From assembly GCA_023390155.1 (NCBI GenBank), contig JAEWDJ010000111.1, positions 1 to 62,549 on the forward strand: a stretch of DNA of 62,549 nt, given 5' to 3'. Each line of letters opens with the position of its first letter. The stretch's first letter is position 1. The stretch is from Actinomycetes bacterium. GTDB lineage: Bacteria; Actinomycetota; Actinomycetes; Actinomycetales; Microbacteriaceae. Position numbers and translations under genes: made by a program. Shown here piece after piece: positions 23,721-32,429 of this stretch. Below the pieces are notes generated by a model. The model did not search any database and was not told where the DNA came from. It was given only the letters and a program-made list of their open reading frames with translations.

Positions 23721-24084
23721 GCGCGAGGACAGCTGCAGAGACCAGCGCGACCGATGTTCCTCGTCCTCGATCGCGGCCACGACACCGTCGTTGTCAAGTC
23801 GCATCAGGTCCAGCAGTAGGTGCCCCGGAACCATCCGCTGGGCATGCAGTTTGATCGCGACTCGCAGAGCGAGTTCCAGCGATCGCTTTGCGTCGGGGGT
23901 GAACGGGGGCCTGCGTGAGCTGCCCGCCGCGGCGATCCGGAGCGGCCTCGAGCGCACCCGGGCCGAAGTTCTGCTTGACGCTGGCGCGTACCGCGTCGCA
24001 ATCGACCTCGATGGCGCGCGCCCGCCTCTCGATTTTTGTGCCGGAACGGCAAGAGACACGAACGAGTGCTTGGCGAGAGGACAT
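23649..24084 (-). pseudogene. Frameshifted Clp N-terminal-domain protein
   Basis: Two frames join into one Clp_N-like protein. The first (24084 downward) gives IEVDCDAVRASVKQNFGPG then LEAAPDRRGGQLTQAP. The second gives FTPDAKRSLELALRVAIKL then HLLLDLMRLDNDGVVAAIE, the helix pattern of ClpA/ClpC N domains. The frames meet at a run of five G (+ strand 23905-23909); removing one G restores a continuous frame, so a single-base insertion is the likely lesion, or a sequencing error. No ATPase part is present. The first helices of the domain seem missing too. Confidence 0.65.
24039..24051. repeat. Short hairpin TGCCG-GAA-CGGCA (inverted copy)
   Basis: This is the reverse complement of the TGCCG-TTC-CGGCA element at 23064 and 57132, preceded by a T-run on the + strand. 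It lies at the start of the Clp_N remnant. Confidence 0.45.
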
Positions 24085-24197
24085 AGAAGGGTCGCTGCGC
24101 TCGCTCCGGTGGTCCAGGTCCCTTGCTCGTTCACCCCCGGCGCTGTTTCGGCAAGAGCGCCGAAAGGCAAATGGTTGGCCTGAGGAAGGAGTGCGCC

Positions 24198-24230
24198 ATG
24201 AGCATGAAGGTCACGCTTTATACGTCGTTG
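24198..24230 (+). pseudogene. Truncated 5' end of a thioredoxin/NrdH-like gene
   Basis: AGGAAGGAG before ATG 24198 and the start MSMKVTLYTS resemble the first beta strand of NrdH/glutaredoxin-like proteins (xVTVYTxPxCxxC). The frame then loses the family pattern before the expected CxxC, at about 24228-24230. The coding signal seems cut by a junction with unrelated DNA. Only ten residues support the match, so the identification is tentative. Confidence 0.35.
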
Positions 24231-24284
24231 GAATCCGAGGCCAGGCTCACGACGAAAGCCGCGATGGGCAGTGCCGAATCGGCG

Positions 24285-25346
24285 TCAGGAGGGGGAGTGA
24301 CGGCGACGTCTCGCGAGCACGAGCGAGATCCCGCCCACCACGATGAAGACGGCTGCGAGCGCCGGGCCGGCCCACTCCCCGTCATACCAGGCGAACGCGC
24401 GCGCGAGCGCATCGGAGCCGGCGGCGGAGGTGAGTTCGGCAGCGGCGAGGGCAGCGACCAGGACCGCCGACGCGACGCCGATCGCGGTCACGATGATGTT
24501 CCAGAGCAGCATGCGGCGCTCGCCGCCGCCAGTGGCGGAGTAGACGCGCAACATGTACATGCCGTTTACGGTGTCGAGCAGCGTTATCCCGGCCGTGAAG
24601 AACACCGGGATGGCCATCAGCGCGATCAGCGGTGCTCCCGCTACCGAAGCACCTGCGAGTACGACCAGCACTCCGATTTGGGAGCTGGTGTCGAAGCCCA
24701 GCGAGAAAGCGAAGCCGACTGCGAAGACATGACGGGGGTGCTTGACCCACCGCAGCGGCGTGCCGAGCAGCCGGCTGATCAGGCCGCCGCCCGGGCGCGC
24801 CGCCTCGCGCAGGCCCGCATCGGTCGCGCTCGCTCCTCCACGGTAGAGGCGGATGGCGGACGCCAGCCTGGGCAGGTTCGCGAGCGCGCAGAGCAGCAGG
24901 TACAGCCCAGAGCAGGTCAGGCCTACGATCCCGAGGACGGCGCCCGCGGTCGAATCCGGATTCAACGCCGCGGTGACCGCCGAGAACCCTGCGATTACAA
25001 GCGCGCTGCTGATCAGCACCACCGCGGAGTGACCGCTGGAGAACGCGAGACCCACCGAGACGGGTCTCCTGTCCTCCGCGACAAACTTGCGGATCGAGTT
25101 GTCGATCATCGAGACGTGATCGAAGTCGAGCGCATGAACGAGTCCGCGCCCGTATGCCACCAGAGCGAGGGACGCTAGGGCGAGCGCCTGGGCGCCGGCG
25201 GCGAGCAGAAGCCCGGCTCCGACCAGATGGAGCATCGCGATGACTACGAATGAGACGATCACGCGTGTCCTGGTCGGGAGGGAGGCGCGAGCGGCCGTGC
25301 TGCCGATGAGGTCACGAAAGCCGGTCCGTGTGGTCGCGGTCGTCAT
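24285..25346 (-). CDS. Nickel/cobalt permease (NiCoT family)
   Basis: The 353-residue membrane protein has about eight hydrophobic segments and the NiCoT signature on helix II: GRGLVHALDFDHVSMIDN, with the HAxDxDH metal motif. LGFDTSSQIG and the segment around VFFTAGITLLDTVNGMYML match the other conserved NiCoT motifs. It imports Ni2+ at the cytoplasmic membrane. The ATG overlaps the LacI-type gene stop by four bases (ATGA), placing it in the same transcript as the regulator of the urease regulon. That context favours nickel supply to the urease at 31.7-34.1 kb. Confidence 0.92.
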   Translation of the reverse strand: MTTATTRTGFRDLIGSTAARASLPTRTRVIVSFVVIAMLHLVGAGLLLAAGAQALALASLALVAYGRGLVHALDFDHVSMIDNSIRKFVAEDRRPVSVGLAFSSGHSAVVLISSALVIAGFSAVTAALNPDSTAGAVLGIVGLTCSGLYLLLCALANLPRLASAIRLYRGGASATDAGLREAARPGGGLISRLLGTPLRWVKHPRHVFAVGFAFSLGFDTSSQIGVLVVLAGASVAGAPLIALMAIPVFFTAGITLLDTVNGMYMLRVYSATGGGERRMLLWNIIVTAIGVASAVLVAALAAAELTSAAGSDALARAFAWYDGEWAGPALAAVFIVVGGISLVLARRRRHSPS

Positions 25347-26356
25347 GCGATCCGGCCGTCCGAGCTGTGGCGGGGGATGAGCTCCGGCCGGATCGCGACG
25401 CGGCGCTGGATGTGCCCACCCGGGTCGTCGCGGATCTCGCGGATGATGTCGACCGTGACGTCCGCGATCTCCTGCACCGGCTGGCGGACGGTCGTGATGG
25501 AGAGGCGAGGGTAGGAGCTGAGCGGGATGTCGTCGAATCCGGTCAGCAGCACATCCTCTGGGACACGGATGCCCGCGTCGTCGAACGCCTGCATCACACC
25601 GAGGGCGATGACGTCGGCTGCGCAGACGATCGCGTTTGGGAGCTCCCCCTGCGCGAGCCTGCGCCCTGCTTCCATGCCCCAGTCGACGCTGAATGCTCCC
25701 TGGAGCGCGTCCGAGATGTTCAGGTCGACGCCTTTGGCCTTCGACTGTCGGCGGGCGGCCTCCTGGCGGCCGCGGGCAGAGGAGTCGGATGGCGCAGCAC
25801 CGACGTAGGCGGCCGTCCGCACCCCCTGAGCGGCCAGATGCTCGAACACGAGACGCATCCCGCGCTGCTCGTCGATCCCGACCCAGTCGGAGTCGACACC
25901 GTCAGCGAACTGGTCCAGCTGCACGATCGGGATGCGCGTGCCGGGTTCGTTGAGGGCGGCCTCGCTCGCGGTCACGTGGACGGGGGAGATGACGAGCACT
26001 TCCACCTGGCTCTGCCGGAGCGAGCGGACACGGGCGGCTTCGGTCTCTGCCGAATTGGACGAGCTGCAGAGGTGCAAAGACATCCCGAGTTCCTGGATGC
26101 CGCGCTCCACTCCGTCCACCAGGGTTGTGAAGAACGGGTTCGTCAGGTCGGGCACGACCATACCGACGGTCGACGTGCGGTCTCGGCGGAGCGCGCGAGC
26201 GGCGGTGTTGACGAAGTAGCCGAGCTCGGTCGCGGCCGATTCCACCTGATTGCGCAGCGCCTCGCTCACCGGCACGCTCCCGGTCAGCACGCGCGAAACC
26301 GTCGCCGTCGAGACACCGGCCAGACGGGCCACGTCGGCCACCGTTGCTCGGCTCAC
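25343..26356 (-). CDS. LacI-family transcriptional regulator
   Basis: The 337-residue protein has the LacI helix-turn-helix at residues 3-24 (ATVADVARLAGVSTATVSRVL), the hinge region (AARALRRDRTSTVGMVVPDLTNPFF) and a periplasmic-binding-protein-like effector domain. It diverges from the ABC importer. The perfect palindrome TGTAATCGATTACA lies in the shared gap (26465-26478) and again before the binding-protein gene (35580-35593); its central CG and symmetry are typical of LacI operators. It probably represses until a sugar or sugar conjugate is bound. Confidence 0.93.
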   Translation of the reverse strand: MSRATVADVARLAGVSTATVSRVLTGSVPVSEALRNQVESAATELGYFVNTAARALRRDRTSTVGMVVPDLTNPFFTTLVDGVERGIQELGMSLHLCSSSNSAETEAARVRSLRQSQVEVLVISPVHVTASEAALNEPGTRIPIVQLDQFADGVDSDWVGIDEQRGMRLVFEHLAAQGVRTAAYVGAAPSDSSARGRQEAARRQSKAKGVDLNISDALQGAFSVDWGMEAGRRLAQGELPNAIVCAADVIALGVMQAFDDAGIRVPEDVLLTGFDDIPLSSYPRLSITTVRQPVQEIADVTVDIIREIRDDPGGHIQRRVAIRPELIPRHSSDGRIA

Positions 26357-26515
26357 TGGTTCCTCCTGTTGCGCTCCGTGAATGACCCTAGCGATCTGCC
26401 GGAAAACGTTCGCGAAGCGGTGAGCAAAAGTTACATGCCCGAAACACGCATTTCCTAAGATCGCTGTAATCGATTACATTGTAGCTGACAAGCTCGACGA
26501 AGAGAGGAGATCGCC
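26357..26515. promoter_or_regulatory. Divergent promoter region of the LacI regulon
   Basis: A 159-bp gap between the LacI gene (-) and the ABC ATPase gene (+). It holds the operator palindrome at 26465-26478 and GAGAGGAGA at about 26501-26509 as ribosome binding site for ATG 26516. AAAAGTTACATG at about 26427 is AT-rich and may be part of a promoter. Confidence 0.6.
26465..26478. promoter_or_regulatory. LacI-type operator, copy 1
   Basis: TGTAATCGATTACA is a perfect 14-bp palindrome between the divergent regulator and importer genes. An identical copy is at 35580-35593, and I noticed no third copy in the window. Confidence 0.85.
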
Positions 26516-27301
26516 ATGACAGAGAGCCCGACCATGACCGGGCAGCCGTTGCTCGAAGCGCGCGGAGTCGTCAAGCGATACGGCCATGTGGAGGCGCTCG
26601 GCGGCGCCGACTTCACCGTCTATCCCGGTGAGGTGGTCTCGCTGATCGGCGACAACGGCGCAGGCAAGTCCACGCTGGTGAAAATCCTCTCGGGGGCGGT
26701 GCAGCGTGACGGTGGCGAATTGCTCCTCGACGGCGAGGAGGTCTTTCCGAAGAGCCCGGTCGACGTGCAGCACCTGGGCATCGAGACGGTCTACCAGGAC
26801 CTCGCCGTCGCTCCGGAGCTCTCCGCATCGGCCAACCTCTTCCTCGGCCGCGAGTTGTTCAGGAAGGGTCCGCTGCGGCTTTTCGGGACGCTGGACGACA
26901 AGAAGATGCTGGCGCAGGCGTCGGAGCACTTCACCCGGCTGGGCGTGAACCTCCGCGACCCGCGCACCGCCGTCGCGAACCTCTCCGGCGGTCAGCGTCA
27001 GAGCGTCGCCGTCGCGCGAGCGGCGGTGTGGGCGACCAAGCTCATCATGCTCGACGAGCCTACGGCGGCCCTCGGCGTCGAGCAGACGCGTCGTGTGCTC
27101 GACCTCATACGGCGCGTCAGGGACTCCGGTATCTCGGTGGTCCTGATCAGCCACAACATGCCCGACGTGCTCGCCGTGAGCGACCGTGTCGAGGTCCTGC
27201 GACTCGGCCGCCGGGTCGCCCGTTTCACATCGGGAAACGTCAAGAGCGACGACCTCATCGCCGCGATGACCGGCGCAACGAGCTTCGAGGACACGAAATG
27301 A
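26516..27301 (+). CDS. Ribose-type ABC importer, ATPase subunit
   Basis: The 261-residue protein has a single ATP-binding domain: Walker A GDNGAGKST (about 46-54), Q-loop VYQDLAV, signature NLSGGQRQSVAVARA, Walker B LIMLDEPTAAL and switch His in LISHNM. It belongs with carbohydrate CUT2 importers but has one domain rather than the doubled RbsA form, as in several actinobacterial CUT2 systems. Its stop overlaps the permease ATG. It is the first gene after operator copy 1. Confidence 0.92.
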   Translation: MTESPTMTGQPLLEARGVVKRYGHVEALGGADFTVYPGEVVSLIGDNGAGKSTLVKILSGAVQRDGGELLLDGEEVFPKSPVDVQHLGIETVYQDLAVAPELSASANLFLGRELFRKGPLRLFGTLDDKKMLAQASEHFTRLGVNLRDPRTAVANLSGGQRQSVAVARAAVWATKLIMLDEPTAALGVEQTRRVLDLIRRVRDSGISVVLISHNMPDVLAVSDRVEVLRLGRRVARFTSGNVKSDDLIAAMTGATSFEDTK

Positions 27302-28323
27302 CCACCTTCACACCCACCAAGGGCGGCCGCGCGAAGTCGCTGATCGCCACGGCCTTCCGTCAGAACAGCATCTGGATCCTGCTGGCCTTCATCGTGATCG
27401 CACTCGTGTTCGCCGTCATGCGGCCGACCGCGTTCGCGACATCGTTCAACTGGACGAACATCGCCATCAACGCGTCCATCCTGCTGATCCTCGCCGTCGG
27501 TCAGACCTTCGTCATCGCGACGAGCGGCATCGACCTCTCGGTCGGGTCCGTACTCGTATTCGCCTCGGTGATCGCGACGCAGGTGACGCTTTCCCTCGGT
27601 CAGGCGTTCGGCGACCGTAACAGCGCGGCCGCCATCGTTCTCGGTCTTCTGGCCGGGCTCGTCGCCGGCACGCTCTGGGGAGTTTTCAACGGCTTCCTGA
27701 TCGCTGTCGCCAAAGTCCCACCGCTCATCGTGACGCTGGGATCGATGGGCATGGCGATGGGCTTTGCCCAGATCATCACCGGAGGCAATGACCTCCGCGG
27801 TCTCCCGCCCGCGCTCATCTCGACGGTCGGATCCGGCCGTGTGTTCGGCGTGATCCCGTGGCTCGTGATCATCGCGCTCATCGTTGCCCTCATCTCGGCC
27901 TTCGTGCTCAACAAGACGCGGTTCGGGCGCTACACGCTCGCGATCGGCTCGGACGAGGAGGCCTCGCGGCGCAACGGCCTTCCCGTTCGGCTCCACCTGA
28001 TCAAGGTCTATGCGCTCTCCGGTCTGCTCGCCGGCCTGGCGGGCTGGCTCTCGGTCGCGCGCTTCGGTGCGACGACCATCAACGGCCACAGCTCGGAGAA
28101 CCTCGACACGATCGCCGCGGTCGTGTTGGGCGGGACCAGTCTCTTCGGTGGCGTCGCCTCCATCTTCGGCACGGTGATCGGCGTATTCATCCCGACGGTG
28201 TTGAAGAACGGCTTCACCATTGTCGGAGTCGAGCCCTTCTGGCAGAACGTCGCTGTCGGCGCGGTTCTGATTGCCGCCGTGTATTACGACCAGCAGCGTC
28301 GACGGTCACGCTCCAGACGCTGA
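27298..28323 (+). CDS. Ribose-type ABC importer, permease subunit
   Basis: The 341-residue polytopic protein is of the RbsC/BPD_transp_2 family. Family marks are ILAVGQTFVIATSGIDLSVG, ITGGNDLRGLPP, FGRYTLAIGSDEEASRRNGL and VVLGGTSLFGGVASIFGTVI. The start at 27298 overlaps the ATPase stop (ATGA); the longer frame back to 27028 lies within the ATPase gene. One permease gene is present, so the channel is probably a homodimer. The binding protein is separately placed at 35638. Confidence 0.93.
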   Translation: MTTFTPTKGGRAKSLIATAFRQNSIWILLAFIVIALVFAVMRPTAFATSFNWTNIAINASILLILAVGQTFVIATSGIDLSVGSVLVFASVIATQVTLSLGQAFGDRNSAAAIVLGLLAGLVAGTLWGVFNGFLIAVAKVPPLIVTLGSMGMAMGFAQIITGGNDLRGLPPALISTVGSGRVFGVIPWLVIIALIVALISAFVLNKTRFGRYTLAIGSDEEASRRNGLPVRLHLIKVYALSGLLAGLAGWLSVARFGATTINGHSSENLDTIAAVVLGGTSLFGGVASIFGTVIGVFIPTVLKNGFTIVGVEPFWQNVAVGAVLIAAVYYDQQRRRSRSRR

Positions 28324-28367
28324 CAGACCGAGACGACCTTTCGATGCATGGAGAGGAGGTGGGCGCC

Positions 28368-29456
28368 ATGGAGCGACCCCATCGTGAGACATACACCGTC
28401 CGGACTGTCGACGGCACGCGCGAGTTCCGCGTGGAGGACGGCGTCGTGCTGCCGCACGAGCACATCATCGTCGACTCCCGCGTGTGGTGGGAGGGTGACG
28501 GCGACTGGCGCGCCTTCGACGACGCCGCCGTGGTGGCCGAGACGGGATGGAGTGACCTCCATCGCCGCCCGCAGGGCGTGCTCCGCGAGAACCTGCTGCT
28601 CAGCGACTGGTTTCTCGGAGCGCGCGAGTTGAAGCTGGCCCGCGAGGCAGGCACCCAGCTCGTCGTCGACCTGACGGTGCTGGGCGGGGGACCGAACGCC
28701 GAGATCGCCGCCAGGGCTGCGGCGGCCGCCGGGGTTTCCCTCGTCGTCAGCGCCGGGCGCTACCTCGAGCAAGCGCTGCCCGCCTCGGAGCTGCAGGTGA
28801 GCGAGCAGGAGCTGGTGGAGCGCTGGACCAGGCAGATCGAGGAGGGCTACGCGGTGGAGGACCGCCCATCGGCGGAGACGTCGTCGTCGCCCGGTCGGCT
28901 GATGCCCGGAGTGATCGGCGAGATCGGCACTGGCCGGGACATCTCCGACGTGGAGAGGACCTCGTTGCGCGCGGCCGGACGGGTACAGGCGGCGACGGGC
29001 CTCCCCTTCAACATCCACGTCCATCCCTTCGCGAAACGCGCACTGCAGGCCATCGCGATCGCCGAGAAGGCCGGTGCCGATCCGGCCCGCATCGCGATCT
29101 CGCACCTCGACTGCGAGATCGATCTCCCGCAACTCGAAGCCATCATGAGCGCCGGCGCTTTCGTCGAGTTCGACAATTTCGGGACAGGAAGGGGCCGCTA
29201 CGTCAACGGCGACGCCTACCCGGACGACAGCGAGCGCCTCGACGCGATCGAGCATTTCCTGAACGCCGGCTTCGGTGGACAGTTGCTGCTCTCGCATGAC
29301 ATCAACCACCGGAACTCGCTCGTCGCCAACGGCGGCTGGGGATACCGGCACATAGCGCGCACGATCCGGCCCCGGCTCGTCGAGCGCTTCGGCGAGGACG
29401 TCGCGGTCGGACTGACCGCGCGCAACCCTCTCGCCTTCCTCAACGTGGACGCCTGA
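28368..29456 (+). CDS. Phosphotriesterase-like metal-dependent hydrolase
   Basis: The 362-residue TIM-barrel protein is of the amidohydrolase superfamily, PTE branch. PHEHIIVD near residue 24 gives the first HxH pair, GEIGTG carries the Glu that replaces the carboxylated Lys in PHP-type members, and HVHP, SHLD and SHDIN supply further metal and catalytic residues. Relatives act as lactonases, phosphotriesterases or esterases. Here it lies between a sugar importer and urease genes, so a sugar lactone or ureido-sugar substrate is plausible but unproven. ATG 28368 follows GAGGAGGT. Confidence 0.82.
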   Translation: MERPHRETYTVRTVDGTREFRVEDGVVLPHEHIIVDSRVWWEGDGDWRAFDDAAVVAETGWSDLHRRPQGVLRENLLLSDWFLGARELKLAREAGTQLVVDLTVLGGGPNAEIAARAAAAAGVSLVVSAGRYLEQALPASELQVSEQELVERWTRQIEEGYAVEDRPSAETSSSPGRLMPGVIGEIGTGRDISDVERTSLRAAGRVQAATGLPFNIHVHPFAKRALQAIAIAEKAGADPARIAISHLDCEIDLPQLEAIMSAGAFVEFDNFGTGRGRYVNGDAYPDDSERLDAIEHFLNAGFGGQLLLSHDINHRNSLVANGGWGYRHIARTIRPRLVERFGEDVAVGLTARNPLAFLNVDA

Positions 29457-29496
29457 CGCGTCCAGCCGACCAACCCACCAAAAGGAGAAACATCCC

Positions 29497-30246
29497 ATGA
29501 ACAGTCGCGTCCTCGTCGTCGGCGAAAGCTGGAATACGTTCGCCCAGCACACCAAGGGACTCGCCGCGTACACGACGTCCGGCTACGAAGAGGGAGCCGA
29601 GCAGCTCATCCGGGTGCTTGGGGAGTCCGGCCACCAGGTCGACTACATGCCGAATCATGTGGTGGTCGAGCACTTCCCGTACGACAGCGAGGAGTTGCGA
29701 GCCAAGTACGACGTGATCATTTTGAGCGATGTCCCCGCCGACTCGTTCCTGCTCCCCAACGCGGTCTTCGTCAAGGGCGAGCGCCGCCCGAACCGCCTGT
29801 CCGTGATCGGCGACTTCGTCGAGGCGGGCGGCGGTCTGCTGATGATCGGCGGCTACATGTCGTTCTCCGGGTTCGAGGGGCGCGGCCGCTTCTCGCTGAC
29901 GCCGCTCGCCGAGGTCCTGCCAGTCGAGATGCTCGTCCACGACGACCGCATCGAGTCTCCCGAGGGCGTGGTCCCTGATGTCGTCGCCGAGCACCGGGTG
30001 CTGGACGGCGTGGAGGCGCAGTGGCCGTACTTCCTCGGCTATAACCGGTTCGCGGCGAAGGAGGGGGCGACCACGCTGATGACTGTCGGTGATGACCCGT
30101 TCCTGGTCGTCGGCACGCACGGCAGCGGCCGCGTCGGCGCGTTCGCCTCCGACTGCTCGCCGCACTGGGGCAGTCCCGAATTCATGGCGTGGGGCTCGTA
30201 CACGCCGTTCTGGTCGCAGCTCGTCGGCTGGGTGGCTGGGGAATGA
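29497..30246 (+). CDS. Glutamine amidotransferase-fold protein (PF07090-like)
   Basis: The 249-residue protein has a class I glutamine amidotransferase-like fold: MNSRVLVVGESWN at the start, YDVIILSDVP, FVEAGGGLLMIGGYMSF at the usual nucleophile elbow, and a C-terminal GSGRVGAFASDCSPHWG. The elbow has Gly-Tyr-Met where a true amidotransferase has Cys, so glutaminase activity is unlikely. Members of this family often accompany sugar catabolism genes. AAAGGAGAAAC precedes the ATG. Its stop overlaps the next ATG. Confidence 0.72.
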   Translation: MNSRVLVVGESWNTFAQHTKGLAAYTTSGYEEGAEQLIRVLGESGHQVDYMPNHVVVEHFPYDSEELRAKYDVIILSDVPADSFLLPNAVFVKGERRPNRLSVIGDFVEAGGGLLMIGGYMSFSGFEGRGRFSLTPLAEVLPVEMLVHDDRIESPEGVVPDVVAEHRVLDGVEAQWPYFLGYNRFAAKEGATTLMTVGDDPFLVVGTHGSGRVGAFASDCSPHWGSPEFMAWGSYTPFWSQLVGWVAGE

Positions 30247-30575
30247 GGCGGTTCGTCGTCAGCTACTTCGCGCTGGCCGAGGGCGATTCCATCGAGTCGT
30301 ACCGGAACTGGTCGCTGTCGTATGTGCGGCCGGTGATGGAGGCGATGCCGTCCGTCGTGTCGTTCCTCGATTTCGCCGTCTCGGGCTCGATGGACGCCGC
30401 CGACACCGAGTGGGACGGCTGCGAGATCATCGAGGTGACCGATTTCGTCTCCTTCGAACGGGACAACGCCATCGACGAGGGCGGCCGGCTCGCGGAAGCG
30501 TGGCGTGAAAGACTTGCGTCCTGGTCCATCGGGTACCTGGAGGACCTGGCCGGGCCCCCCGTCCCGGCCGCGTGA
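30243..30575 (+). CDS. Small uncharacterised protein before ureE
   Basis: The 110-residue protein starts MRRFVVSYFALAEGDS and has the strand-helix rhythm of a dimeric alpha-beta (ferredoxin-like) barrel, but I do not recognise a family. ATGA overlap with the amidotransferase-like gene and an 11-bp gap to ureE place it firmly in the operon. A role linked to the pathway substrate is more likely than a urease maturation role, since E, F, G and D are all present separately. Confidence 0.65.
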   Translation: MRRFVVSYFALAEGDSIESYRNWSLSYVRPVMEAMPSVVSFLDFAVSGSMDAADTEWDGCEIIEVTDFVSFERDNAIDEGGRLAEAWRERLASWSIGYLEDLAGPPVPAA

Positions 30576-30585
30576 GGAGGCTTCC

Positions 30586-31026
30586 GTGCACACGTTCAGT
30601 CAGATCGTCGGTCACCATTCCGACGAGGCGATCCACGACCGGCTGCACGAGCTGGACGACGCCGGCCGCGTCGTCAGGCTTGTCGTACCGGCCAAGGAAT
30701 TGGGTCGCCGCCGCTTCAAGGTGACCGGCAGCGACGGCCAGGAGTACGGGATCGCTCTCGGTCGCGACACTGAATTGCGGAACGGATCGGTGCTGTCGAT
30801 GGACGACGAACGTGCTTTCGTCGTCGAGGCCCTGGAATCCGAGACGCTCACGCTGCGTCCCACCTCGCTGGAAGGGGCGATCCAGCTCGGCTGGCACGCC
30901 GGTCACCTGCACTGGCGGGTGCGCATGCAAGACGACACGATGACCGTCCTCCTCGATGCACCGCGGAACGACTACCTCGTTCGCATCGCGTCCTGGCTCG
31001 ACCGCGGAGCGATCGAGGTCGTGTAG
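30586..31026 (+). CDS. ureE: Urease accessory protein UreE (nickel chaperone)
   Basis: The 146-residue protein has the UreE two-domain layout. The N-terminal half holds RRFKVTGSDGQEYGIALGRD and LRNGSVLSMD; the C-terminal half holds QLGWHAGHLHWRVRM, with His residues for nickel, and a DYLVRIASWL tail. It lacks the His-rich C-terminal tail of Klebsiella UreE. GTG 30586 follows GAGGAGG. The stop overlaps the ureF start by one base. Confidence 0.87.
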   Translation: MHTFSQIVGHHSDEAIHDRLHELDDAGRVVRLVVPAKELGRRRFKVTGSDGQEYGIALGRDTELRNGSVLSMDDERAFVVEALESETLTLRPTSLEGAIQLGWHAGHLHWRVRMQDDTMTVLLDAPRNDYLVRIASWLDRGAIEVV

Positions 31027-31706
31027 TGGCGACTCTTCTCGGCACCCTGCTGAACGCGGATCCGGCGTTCGGATCCGGTGCTTCGTCATTCTCATCCGGG
31101 CTGGAGACGCTGGTGGGCGACGGACTCGTCGGCGACCCCGACGGGCTCGTCGCCCTCATGACCGATGCGGTGCGGCTGCGCTGGAACACCTTCGACCGTG
31201 TCTTCCTCTCCCGTAGCTACGCGTTGGGCTGCAGGTCGGAGAGCGACGCAGACCGGCTCGCCCTCGACCGCGAGCTCGAGGTGTCGATGCCCGGGCACTC
31301 AGCTCGCGGCTCGTCGAGACGCGCGGGCGCGGCGCTCCTGGGCACCTGGGCACGTCTGGGGAGCCCGTCCGTCATCCGGTACCGGCATCGGGTGAAGGGG
31401 ACGGCCTTCGCTGGGCACCTCGCCGTCGCACAGGGACTCGTCTGGTCCGAGAGAGGGCTGACGCTCGACGATGCGGAGGCGCTCGCGTGCTGGGCGGTGC
31501 TCTCCGCCTACGCGAGCGGCGCCGTCCGCCTCGGCGTCGTCGGCCACCGCTCCGCCCAGTTCGCGCTGATCACGGCGGAGCGCGAGCTCGCGCCGCTGCT
31601 CGAACAGCCCGTACCCGACGACGCGGTCCCGCATTCATTCACCCCGATCCATGACATCGCGCTCGAGCGACACCGGCTCGCCGAGCTGAAGCTCTTCGTC
31701 TCCTGA
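31026..31706 (+). CDS. ureF: Urease accessory protein UreF
   Basis: The 226-residue helical protein matches UreF in the N-terminal DPAFGSGASSFSSGLE, in the middle GHLAVAQGLVW, and in SAYASGAVRLGVVGHRSAQ. UreF forms the UreD-UreF-UreG maturation complex that delivers nickel and CO2 to the urease active site. GTG 31026 overlaps the last base of the ureE stop codon, giving tight coupling. Confidence 0.88.
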   Translation: MATLLGTLLNADPAFGSGASSFSSGLETLVGDGLVGDPDGLVALMTDAVRLRWNTFDRVFLSRSYALGCRSESDADRLALDRELEVSMPGHSARGSSRRAGAALLGTWARLGSPSVIRYRHRVKGTAFAGHLAVAQGLVWSERGLTLDDAEALACWAVLSAYASGAVRLGVVGHRSAQFALITAERELAPLLEQPVPDDAVPHSFTPIHDIALERHRLAELKLFVS

Positions 31707-31715
31707 AGGACAGAT

Positions 31716-32429
31716 ATGAATCTCTCGCCCACCGAGCTGGAACGGCTCACGATCTTCACTGCTGCCGAATTCGCGCGGCGCAACCTGCGCCACGGCGTCC
31801 GGTTGTCGCACCCCGAGGCCGTGGCCTACCTGACGGACGAGGCGATGCTCCTGGCCAGACAGGATGTCTCGTTCGCCGAGATCCGCGACCGGGTCTCGCG
31901 CATGCTCGACGCCGAGCAGATCCAACCGGGCGTCGCGGCGATGATCCCGCTACTGATGATCGAACTGCCGATGGCCGAGGGGACGAAGCTCCTCGCCGTC
32001 TACGACCCGATCCCGACACCGGCAGGTGATCTGCGCCCGGGCGGTGTGGAGACGGCCGGCGCTGCGAAGGATCTGTTCCCCGGTGCGCCGCTCACCGAGC
32101 TCGAAGTCGTCAACGAGGGAGACCGTGACGTCCAGGTGCGCAGCCTGACGCATTTCTTCGAGGTCAACCGCGCACTCCGATTCGACCGGGCGTCCGCGTA
32201 CGGGATGCGGCTGGCCGTTCCGGCCGGGCAGGGCGTCCGGTTCGAACCGGGCGTTCCGAAGCTGGTCTCGCTCGTCGCCGTCGGGGGCGACAGGGTGGTG
32301 CTCGGGCAGGCGGGTCTCGTCGAGGGCGCCCTGGACGACCCCGCAGTGCGAGAGCGGGCGTTCGCCCGCGCCGTCGAGCGCGGCTACCTGCGCCAGGCGA
32401 ACGGCGTCGATCTGGAGGACGGACGATGA
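31716..32429 (+). CDS. ureAB: Urease gamma-beta fusion subunit
   Basis: The 237-residue protein joins the gamma subunit (about 1-100: LSPTELERLTIF, LSHPEAVAYLTDEAM, IPLLMIELPMAEGTKL) to the beta subunit (about 110-225: PLTELEVVNEGDRDVQ, LTHFFEVNRALRFDR, GMRLAVPAGQGVRFEPG). Such fusions occur in Helicobacter and some other bacteria. Its stop overlaps the ureC ATG by four bases. Confidence 0.92.
   Translation: MNLSPTELERLTIFTAAEFARRNLRHGVRLSHPEAVAYLTDEAMLLARQDVSFAEIRDRVSRMLDAEQIQPGVAAMIPLLMIELPMAEGTKLLAVYDPIPTPAGDLRPGGVETAGAAKDLFPGAPLTELEVVNEGDRDVQVRSLTHFFEVNRALRFDRASAYGMRLAVPAGQGVRFEPGVPKLVSLVAVGGDRVVLGQAGLVEGALDDPAVRERAFARAVERGYLRQANGVDLEDGR

Noticed and set aside
28284..29573. 429-codon - strand frame in the LacI regulon
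   Set aside because: Mirror of the phosphotriesterase-like gene, with no recognisable domain.
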